Translations under genes and position numbers: made by a program
NCBI GenBank assembly: GCA_023078555.1
Contig: CM041198.1
Location: forward strand, 4,602,354 to 4,666,353
Direction: 5' to 3'
Source: Ulva prolifera
Taxonomy: Eukaryota > Chlorophyta > Ulvophyceae > Ulvales > Ulvaceae
Length of the DNA stretch: 64,000 bases
Notes under the pieces: model-generated
What the model was told of the DNA's origin: nothing
What the model saw: only the letters and a program-made list of their open reading frames with translations
The model's database searches: none
Part shown: one piece after another, positions 50,813-61,588 of the stretch
How positions within the stretch are numbered: the stretch's first letter is position 1
Layout: every line of letters starts with the position of its first letter

Positions 50813-51503
50813 CCTAGCAATCTCGCCCTAGCAACCTCGCCCTACACCTTTAAACCTCTCCCGACAGGCTGGCACTCCATGTTGAATGCTTAACATGCAA
50901 TCTCGACCTAGCAATCTCGCACTAGCAATCTCGCCCTAGCAATCTCGCCCTACACCTTTAAATCTCTCCCGACAGGCTGGCACTCCATGTTGAATGCTTA
51001 ACATGCAATCTCGACCTAGCAATCTCGCCCTACACCTTTAAATCACTTCCCGACAGGCTGGCACTCCATGTTGAATGCTTAACATGCAATCTCGACCTAG
51101 CGATCTCGACCTAGCAATCTCGCCCTAGCAATCTCGCCCTACACCTTTAAATCTCGCCCGACAGGCTGGCAGTCCATGTTGAATGCTTAACAGGTTATCT
51201 CGACCTAGCGATCTCGCCCTAGCAATCTCGCCTACACCTTTAAATATCTCCCGACAGGCTGGCACTCCATGTTGAATGCTCAACAGGCAATCTCGACTTG
51301 GCATTCTCACCCTAGCATTCTCGCCCTAGCAATATCGCCCTAGCAATCTCGCCCTCCACCTTAAAATCTTGCCCGACAGGCTGGCAGTCCATGTTGAATG
51401 CTTAACAGGTTATCTCGACCTAGCAATCTCGCCCTAGCAATCTCGCCCTACACCTCTAAATCACTTCCCGACAGGCTTGCACTCCATGTTGAATGCTTAA
51501 CAT
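50813..51503. repeat. Short mosaic between the two Y copies
   Basis: N, then gcactag with a cgacagg linker, a two-unit G module (about 51010), H, I, J and a K module. H-I-J here (51125-51310) is an extra copy 673 bp upstream of the same modules in Y copy 2. At 51504 a C-type run fuses to an E-type linker. Confidence 0.78.
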
Positions 51504-54500
51504 GCAATCTCGCCCTAGCAATCTCGCCCAACACCTTTAAATCTGGCCCGACAGGCTGGCAGTCCATGTTGAATGCTCAACATGCAATCTCGACCTAGCA
51601 ATCTCGCCCTAGCAATCTCGCCCTACACCTTTAAATCTCGCCCGACATGCTGGCAGTCCATGTTGAATGCTTAACATGCAATCTCGCCCTAGCAATCTCG
51701 CCCTACACCTTTAAATCACTTCCCGACAGGCTGGCACTCCATGTTGAATGCTTAACATGCAATCTCGACCTAGCGATCTCGACCTAGCAATCTCGCCCTA
51801 GCAATCTCGCCCTACACCTTTAAATCTCGCCCGACAGGCTGGCAGTCCATGTTGAATGCTTAACAGGTTATCTCGACCTAGCGATCTCGCCCTAGCAATC
51901 TCGCCTACACCTTTAAATATCTCCCGACAGGCTGGCACTCCATGTTGAATGCTCAACAGGCAATCTCGACTTGGCATTCTCACCCTAGCATTCTCGCCCT
52001 AGCAATATCGCCCTAGCAATCTCGCCCTCCACCTTAAAATCTTGCCCGACAGGCTGGCAGTCCATGTTGAATGCTTAACAGGTTATCTCGACCTAGCAAT
52101 CTCGCCCTAGCAATCTCGCCCTACACCTCTAAATCACTTCCCGACAGGCTTGCACTCCATGTTGAATGCTTAACATGCAATCTCGCCCTAGCAATCTCGC
52201 CCTACACATTTAAATCACTTCCCGACAGGCTGGCACTCCATGTTGAATGCTTAACATGCAATCTCGACCTAGCGATCTCGCCCTAGCAATCTCGCCCTAG
52301 CAATCTCGCCCTACACCTTAAAATCTTGCCCGACAGGCTGGCAGTCCATGTTGAATGCTTAACAGGTTATCTCGACCTAGCGATCTCGCCCTAGCAATCT
52401 CGCCCTACACCTTTAAATATCTCCCGACAGGCTGGCACTCCATGTTGAATGCTCAACAGGCAATCTCGACTTGGCATTCTCGCCCTAGCATTCTCGCCCT
52501 AGCAATATCGCCCTAGCAATCTCGCCCTCCACCTTAAAATCTTGCCCGACAGGCTGGCAGTCCATGTTGAATGCTTAACAGGTTATCTCGACCTAGCAAT
52601 CTCGCCCTAGCAATCTCGCCCTACACCTCTAAATCACTTCCCGAAAGGCTGGCACTCCATGTTGAATGCTCAACAGGCAATCTCGACTTGGCATTCTCGC
52701 CCTAGCATTCTCGCCCTAGCAATATCGCCCTAGCAATCTCGCCCTCCACCTTAAAATCTTGCCCGACAGGCTGGCAGTCCATGTTGAATGCTTAACAGGT
52801 TATCTCGACCTAGCAATCTCGCCCTAGCAATCTCGCCCTACACCTCTAAATCACTTCCCGACAGGCTTGCACTCCATGTTGAATGCTTAACATGCAATCT
52901 CGCCCTAGCAATCTCGCCCTACACATTTAAATCACTTCCCGACAGGCTGGCACTCCATGTTGAATGCTTAACATGCAATCTCGACCTAGCGATCTCGCCC
53001 TAGCAATCTCGCCCTAGCAATCTCGCCCTACACCTTAAAATCTTGCCCGACAGGCTGGCAGTCCATGTTGAATGCTTAACAGGTTATCTCGACCTAGCGA
53101 TCTCGCCCTAGCAATCTCGCCCTACACCTTTAAATATCTCCCGACAGGCTGGCACTCCATGTTGAATGCTCAACAGGCAATCTCGACTTGGCATTCTCGC
53201 CCTAGCATTCTCGCCCTAGCAATATCGCCCTAGCAATCTCGCCCTCCACCTTAAAATCTTGCCCGACAGGCTGGCAGTCCATGTTGAATGCTTAACAGGT
53301 TATCTCGACCTAGCAATCTCGCCCTAGCAATCTCGCCCTACACCTCTAAATCACTTCCCGACAGGCTGGCACTCCATGTTGAATGCTTAACATGCAATCT
53401 CGACCTAGCAATCTCGCCCTAGCAATCTCGCCCTAGCAATCTCGCCCTAGCAACCTCGCCCTAGCAATCTCGCCCTAGCAATCTCGTCCTAGCAATCTCG
53501 CCCTACACCTTCAAATCTCTCCCGTTAGGCTGGCACTCCATGTTGAATGCTTAACATGCAATCTCGCCCTAGCAATCTCGCCCTAGCAATCTCGCCCTAG
53601 CAATCTCGCCCTACACCTTTAAATCTCTCCCGGCAGGCTGGCACTCCATGTTGAATGCTTAACATGCAATCTCGACCTAGCAATCTCGCACTAGCAATCT
53701 CGCCCTAGAAATCTCGCCCTACACCTTCAATCTCGCCCGACAGGCTGGCACTCCATGTTGAATGCTTAACATGCAATCTCGACCTAGCAATCTCGCCCTA
53801 GCAATCTCGCCCTAGCAATCTCGCCCTAGCAACCTCGCCCTAGCAATCTCGCCCAAGCAATCTCGTCCTAGCAATCTCGCCCTACACCTTTAAATCTCTC
53901 CCGTTAGGCTGGCACTCCATGTTGAATGCTTAACATGCAAGCTCGCCCTAGCAATCTCGCCCTAGCAATCTCGCCCTAGCAATCTCGCCCTACACCTTTA
54001 AATCTCTCCCGGCAGGCTGGCACTCCATGCTGAATGCTTAACATGCAATCTCGACCTAGCAATCTCGCCCTAGCAATCTCGCCCTAGCAACCTCGCCCTA
54101 CACCTTTAAACCTCTCCCGACAGGCTGGCACTCCATGTTGAATGCTTAACATGCAATCTCGACCTAGCAATCTCGCACTAGCAATCTCGCCCTAGCAATC
54201 TCGCCCTACACCTTTAAATCTCTCCCGTCAGGCTGGCACTCCATGTTGAATGCTTAACATGCAATCTCGCCCTAGCAATCTCGCCCTAGCAATCTCGCCC
54301 TAGCAATCTCGCCCTACACCTTTAAATCTCTCCCGTCAGGCTGGCACTCCAATTTGAATGCTGAACATGCAATCTCGACCTAGCAATCTCGACCTATCCA
54401 TCTCGCCCAAGCAATCTCGCCCTAGCAACCTCGCCCTACACCTTTAAACCTCTCCCGACAGGCTGGCACTCCATGTTGAATGCTTAACATGCAATCTCGA

Positions 54501-55853
54501 CCTAGCAATCTCGCACTAGCAATCTCGCCCTAGCAATCTCGCCCTACACCTTTAAATCTCTCCCGTCAGGCTGGCACTCCATGTTGAATGCTTAACATGC
54601 AATCTCGCCCTAGCAATCTCGCCCTAGCAATCTCGCCCTAGCAATCTCGCCCTAGCAATCTCGCCCTAGCAATCTCGCCCTACACCTTTAAATCTCTCCC
54701 GACAGGCTGGCACTCCATGTTGAATGCTTAACATGCAATCTCGACCTAGCAATCTCGCCCTAGCAATCTCGCCCTAGCAACCTCGCCCTACACCTTTAAA
54801 TCTCGCCCGACAGGATGGCAGTCCATGTTGAATGCTTAACAGGTTATCTCGACCTAGCGATCTCGCCCTAGCAATCTCGCCCTACACCTTTAAATATCTC
54901 CCGACAGGCTGGCACTCCATGTTGAATGCTCAAAAGGCAATCTCGACTTGGCATTCTCGCCCTAGCATTCTCGCCCTATCAATATCGCCCTAGCAATCTC
55001 GCCCTCCACCTTAAAATCTTGCCCGACAGGCTGGCAGTCCATGTTGAATGCTTAACAGGTTATCTCGACCTAGCAATCTTGCCCTAGCAATCTCGCCCTA
55101 CACCTTAAATCTCGCCCGACAGGCTGGCAGTCCATGTTGAATGCTGAACAGGTTATCTCGACCTAGCAATCTCGCCTTAGCAATCTCGCCCTACACCTCT
55201 AAATCACTTCCCGACAGGCTGGCACTCCATGTTGAATGCTTAACATGCAATCTCGCCCTAGCAATCTCGCCCTACACATTTAAATCACTTCCCGACTGGC
55301 TGGCACTCCATGTTGAATGCTTAACATGCAATCTCGACCTAGCGATCTCGCCCTAGCAATATCGCCCTAGCAATCTCGCCCTACACCTTAAAATCTTGCC
55401 CGACAGGCTGGCAGTCCATGTTGAATGCTTAACAGGTTATCTCGACCTAGCGATCTCGCCCTAGCAATCTCGCCCTAGCAACCTCGCCCTAGCAATCTCG
55501 CCCTAGCAATCTCGTCCTTGCAATCTCGCCCTACACCTTCAAATCTCTCCCGTTAGGCTGGCACTCCATGTTGATTGCTTAACATGCAATCTCGCCCTAG
55601 CAATCTCGCCCTAGCAATCTCGCCCTAGCAATCTCGCCCTAGCAATCTCGCCCTACACCTTTAAATCTCTCCTGTCAGGCTGGCACTCCAATTTGAATGC
55701 TGAACATGCAATCTCGACCTAGCAATCTCGACCTATCCATCTCGCCCAAGCAATCTCGCCCTAGCAACCTCGCCCTACACCTTTAAACCTCTCCCGACAG
55801 GCTGGCACTCCATGTTGAATGCTTAACATGCAATCTCGACCTAGCAATCTCGC
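51504..55853. repeat. 4.35-kb HOR Y, copy 2
   Basis: Partner of 46463-50812. It shares the cgaaagg change (52645) with 47604, so that change predates the Y duplication. It ends at a switch from ctcgccc to ctcgcac in the second unit of a run. Confidence 0.86.
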
Positions 55854-58800
55854 ACTAGCAATCTCGCCCTAGCAATCTCGCCCTACACCTTTAAATCTCT
55901 CCCGTCAGGCTGGCACTCCATGTTGAATGCTTAACATGCAATCTCGCCCTAGCAATCTCGCCCTAGCAATCTCGCCCTAGCAATCTCGCCCTAGCAATCT
56001 CGCCCTAGCAATCTCGCCCTACACCTTTAAATCTCTCCCGGCAGGCTGGCACTCCATGTTGAATGCTTAACATGCAATCTCGACCTAGCAATCTCGCCCT
56101 AGCAATCTCGCCCTAGCAACCTCGCCCTACACCTTTAAACCTCTCCCGACAGGCTGGCACTCCATGTTGAATGCTTAACATGCAATCTCGACCTAGCAAT
56201 CTCGCACTAGCAATCTCGCCCTAGCAATCTCGCCCTACACCTTTAAATCTCTCCCGACAGGCTGGCACTCCATGTTGAATGCTTAACATGCAATCTCGAC
56301 CTAGCAATCTCGCCCTAGCAATCTCGCCCTAGCAACCTCGCCCTACACCTTTAAATCTCGCCCGACAGGCTGGCAGTCCATGTTGAATGCTTAACAGGTT
56401 ATCTCGACCTAGCGATCTCGCCCTAGCAATCTCGCCCTACACCTTTAAATATCTCCCGACAGGCTGGCACTCCATGTTGAATGCTCAAAAGGCAATCTCG
56501 ACTTGGCATTCTCGCCCTAGCATTCTCGCCCTAGCAATATCGCCCTAGCAATCTCGCCCTCCACCTTAAAATCTTGCCCGACAGGCTGGCAGTCCATGTT
56601 GAATGCTTAACAGGTTATCTCGACCTAGCAATCTTGCCCTAGCAATCTCGCCCTACACCTTAAATCTCGCCCGACAGGCTGGCAGTCCATGTTGAATGCT
56701 GAACAGGTTATCTCGACCTAGCAATCTCGCCTTAGCAATCTCGCCCTACACCTCTAAATCACTTCCCGACAGGCTGGCACTCCATGTTGAATGCTTAACA
56801 TGCAATCTCGCCCTATCAATCTCGCCCTACACATTTAAATCACTTCCCGACTGGCTGGCACTCCATGTTGAATGCTTAACATGCAATCTCGACCTAGCGA
56901 TCTCGCCCTAGCAATATCGCCCTAGCAATCTCGCCCTACACCTTAAAATCTTGCCCGACAGGCTGGCAGTCCATGTTGAATGCTTAACAGGTTATCTCGA
57001 CCTAGCGATCTCGCCCTAGCAATCTCGCCCTAGCAACCTCGCCCTAGCAATCTCGCCCTAGCAATCTCGTCCTTGCAATCTCGCCCTACACCTTCAAATC
57101 TCTCCCGTTAGGCTGGCACTCCATGTTGATTGCTTAACATGCAATCTCGCCCTAGCAATCTCGCCCTAGCAATCTCGCCCTACACCTTTAAATCTCTCCC
57201 GGCAGGCTGGCACTCCATGTTGAATGCTTAACATGCAATCTCGACCTAGCAATCTCGCACTAGCAATCTCGCCCTAGCAATCTCGCCCTACACCTTCAAT
57301 CTCTCCCGTCAGGCTGGCACTCCATGTTGAATGCTTAACATGCAATCTCGCCCTAGCAATCTCGCCCTAGCAATCTCGCCCTAGCAATCTCGCCCTAGTA
57401 ATCTCGCCCTAGCAATCTCGCCCTACACCTTTAAATCTCTCCTGTCAGGCTGGCACTCCAATTTGAATGCTGAACATGCAATCTCGACCTAGCAATCTCG
57501 ACCTATCCATCTCGCCCAAGCAATCTCGCCCTAGCAACCTCGCCCTACACCTTTAAACCTCTCCCGACAGGCTGGCACTCCATGTTGAATGCTTAACATG
57601 CAATCTCGACCTAGCAATCTCGCACTAGCAATCTCGCCCTAGCAATCTCGCCCTACACCTTTGAATCTCTCCCGTCAGGCTGGCACTCCATGTTGAATGC
57701 TTAACATGCAATCTCGCCCTAGCAATCTCGCCCTAGCAATCTCGCCCTAGCAATCTCGCCCTAGCAATCTCGCCCTAGCAATCTCGCCCTACACCTTTAA
57801 ATCTCTCCCGGCAGGCTGGCACTCCATGTTGAATGCTTAACATGCAATCTCGACCTAGCAATCTCGCCCTAGCAATCTCGCCCTAGCAACCTCGCCCTAC
57901 ACCTTTAAACCTCTCCCGACAGGCTGGCACTCCATGTTGAATGCTTAACATGCAATCTCGACCTAGCAATCTCGCACTAGCAATCTCGCCCTAGCAATCT
58001 CGCCCTACACCTTTAAATCTCTCCCGACAGGCTGGCACTCCATGTTGAATGCTTAACATGCAATCTCGACCTAGCAATCTCGCCCTAGCAATCTCGCCCT
58101 AGCAACCTCGCCCTACACCTTTAAATCTCGCCCGACAGGCTGGCAGTCCATGTTGAATGCTTAACAGGTTATCTCGACCTAGCGATCTCGCCCTAGCAAT
58201 CTCGCCCTACACCTTTAAATATCTCCCGACAGGCTGGCACTCCATGTTGAATGCTCAAAAGGCAATCTCGACTTGGCATTCTCGCCCTAGCATTCTCGCC
58301 CTAGCAATATCGCCCTAGCAATCTCGCCCTCCACCTTAAAATCTTGCCCGACAGGCTGGCAGTCCATGTTGAATGCTGAACAGGTTATCTCGACCTAGCA
58401 ATCTTGCCTTAGCAATCTCGCCCTACACCTCTAAATCACTTCCCGACAGGCTGGCACTCCATGTTGAATGCTTAACATGCAATCTCGCCCTAGCAATCTC
58501 GCCCTACACATTTAAATCACTTCCCGACTGGCTGGCACTCCATGTTGAATGCTTAACATGCAATCTCGACCTAGCGATCTCGCCCTAGCAATATCGCCCT
58601 AGCAATCTCGCCCTACACCTTCAAATCTTGCCCGACAGGCTGGCAGTCCATGTTGAATGCTTAACAGGTTATCTCGACCTAGCGATCTCGCCCTAGCAAT
58701 CTCGCCCTAGCAATCTCGCCCTAGCAACCTCGCCCTAGCAATCTCGCCCTAGCAATCTCGTCCTTGCAATCTCGCCCTACACCTTCAAATCTCTCCCGTT

Positions 58801-61588
58801 AGGCTGGCACTCCATGTTGATTGCTCAACATGCAATCTCGCCCTAGCAATCTCGCCCTAGCAATCTCGCCCTAGCAATCTCGCCCTAGCAATCTCGCCCT
58901 AGCAATCTCGCCCTACACCTTTAAATCTCTCCCGGCAGGCTGGCACTCCATGTTGAATGCTTAACATGCAATCTCGACCTAGCAATCTCGCCCTAGCAAT
59001 CTCGCCCTAGCAACCTCGCCCTACACCTTTAAACCTCTCCCGACAGGCTGGCACTCCATGTTGAATGCTTAACATGCAATCTCGACCTAGCAATCTCGCA
59101 CTAGCAATCTCGCCCTAGCAATCTCGCCCTACACCTTCAATCTCTCCCGTCAGGCTGGCACTCCATGTTGAATGCTTAACATGCAATCTCGCCCTAGCAA
59201 TCTCGCCCTAGCAATCTCGCCCTAGCAATCTCGCCCTAGCAATCTCGCCCTAGCAATCTCGCCCTACACCTTTAAATCTCTCCCGTCAGGCTGGCACTCC
59301 ATGTTGAATGCTTAACATGCAATCTCGACCTAGCAATCTCGACCTATCCATCTCGCCCAAGCAATCTCGCCCTAGCAATCTCGCCCTCCACCTTAAAATC
59401 TTGCCTGACAGGCTGGCAGTCCATGTTGAATGCTTAACAGGTTATCTCGACCTAGCAATCTTGCCCTAGCAATCTCGCCCTACACCTTAAATCTCGCCCG
59501 ACAGGCTGGCAGTCCATGTTGAATGCTTAACAGGTTATCTCGACCTAGCAATCTCGCCCTAGCAATCTCGCCCTACACCTCTAAATCACTTCCCGACAGG
59601 CTGGCACTCCATGTTGAATGCTTAACATGCAATCTCGCCCTAGCAATCTCGCCCTACACATTTAAATCACTTCCCGACAGGCTGGCACTCCATGTTGAAT
59701 GCTTAACATGCAATCTCGACCTAGCGATCTCGCCCTAGCAATCTCGCCCTAGCAATCTCGTCCTACACCTTAAAATCTTGCCCGACAGGCTGGCAGCCCA
59801 TGTTGAATGCTTAACATGCAATCTCGACCTAGCAATCTCGCACTAGCAATCTCGCCCTAGCAATCTCGCCCTACACCTTCAATCTCTCCCGTCAGGCTGG
59901 CACTCCATGTTGAATGCTTAACATGCAATCTCGCCCTAGCAATCTCGCCCTAGCAATCTCGACCTAGCAATCTCGCACTAGCAATCTCGCCCTAGCAATC
60001 TCGCCCTACACCTTCAATCTCTCCCGTCAGGCTGGCACTCCATGTTGAATGCTTAACATGCAATCTCGCCCTAGCAATCTCGCCCTAGCAATCTCGCCCT
60101 AGCAATCTCGCCCTAGCAATCTCGCCCTAGCAATCTCGCCCTAGCAATCTCGCCCTACACCTTTAAATCTCTCCCGTCAGGCTGGCACTCCATGTTGAAT
60201 GCTTAACATGCAATCTCGCCCTAGCAATCTCGCCCTAGCAATCTCGCCCTAGCAATCTCGCCCTACACCTTTAAATCTCTCCCGGCAGGCTGGCACTCCA
60301 TGTTGAATGCTTAACATGCAATCTCGCCCTAGCAATCTCGCCCTAGCAATCTCGCCCTAGCAATCTCGCCCTACACCTTTAAATCTCTCCCGGCAGGCTG
60401 GCACTCCATGTTGAATGCTTAACATGCAATCTCGACCTATCAATCTCGCCCTAGCAATCTCGCCCTAGCAACCTCGCCCTACACCTTTAAACCTCTCCCG
60501 ACAGGCTGGCACTCCATGTTGAATGCTTAACATGCAATCTCGACCTATCAATCTCGCCCTAGCAATCTCGCCCTAGCAACCTCGCCCTACACCTTTAAAC
60601 CTCTCCCGACAGGCTGGCACTCCATGTTGAATGCTTAACATGCAATCTCGACCTAGCAATCTCGCACTAGCAATCTCGCCCTAGCAATCTCGTCCTAGCA
60701 ATCTCGCCCTACACCTTCAAATCTCTCCCGTTAGGCTGGCACTCCATGTTGAATGCTTAACATGCAATCTCGCCCTAGCAATCTCGCCCTAGCAATCTCG
60801 CCCTAGCAATCTCGCCCTACACCTTTAAATCTCTCCCGGCAGGCTGGCACTCCATGTTGAATGCTTAACATGCAATCTCGACCTATCAATCTCGCCCTAG
60901 CAATCTCGCCCTAGCAACCTCGCCCTACACCTTTAAACCTCTCCCGACAGGCTGGCACTCCATGTTGAATGCTTAACATGCAATCTCGACCTAGCAATCT
61001 CGCACTAGCAATCTCGCCCTAGCAATCTCGCCCTACACCTTCAATCTCTCCCGTCAGGCTGGCACTCCATGTTGAATGCTTAACATGCAATCTCGCCCTA
61101 GCAATCTCGCCCTAGCAATCTCGCCCTAGCAATCTCGCCCTAGCAATCTCGCCCTAGCAATCTCGCCCTACACCTTTAAATCTCTCCCGTCAGGCTGGCA
61201 CTCCATGTTGAATGCTTAACATGCAATCTCGACCTAGCAATCTCGACCTATCCATCTCGCCCAAGCAATCTCGCCCTACACCTTTAAATCTCGCCCGACA
61301 GGCTGGCAGTCCATGTTGAATGCTCAACATGCAATCTCGACCTAGCAATCTCGCCCTAGCAATCTCGCCCAACACCTTTAAATCTCGCCCGACAGGCTGG
61401 CAGTCCATGTTGAATGCTTAACAGGTTATCTCGACCTAGCGATCTCGCCCTAGCAATCTCGCCCTAGCAATCTCGCCCTAGCAACCTCGCCCTAGCAATC
61501 TCGCCCTAGCAATCTCGTCCTTGCAATCTCGCCCTACACCTTCAAATCTCTCCCGTTAGGCTGGCACTCCATGTTGATTGCTCAACAT
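55577..61588. repeat. Third copy of 20051-26076
   Basis: Offset is 35526 up to about 57160 and 35512 after it, a loss of one 14-bp unit (B run of 3 instead of 4 at about 57142-57183). Anchors: 56696/21170, 58373/22861, 59523/24011, 61190/25678. Private changes include ttcaaatcttg at about 58622, gcaatcttgcctta at about 58401 and ccctatcaat at about 56815. Confidence 0.85.
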
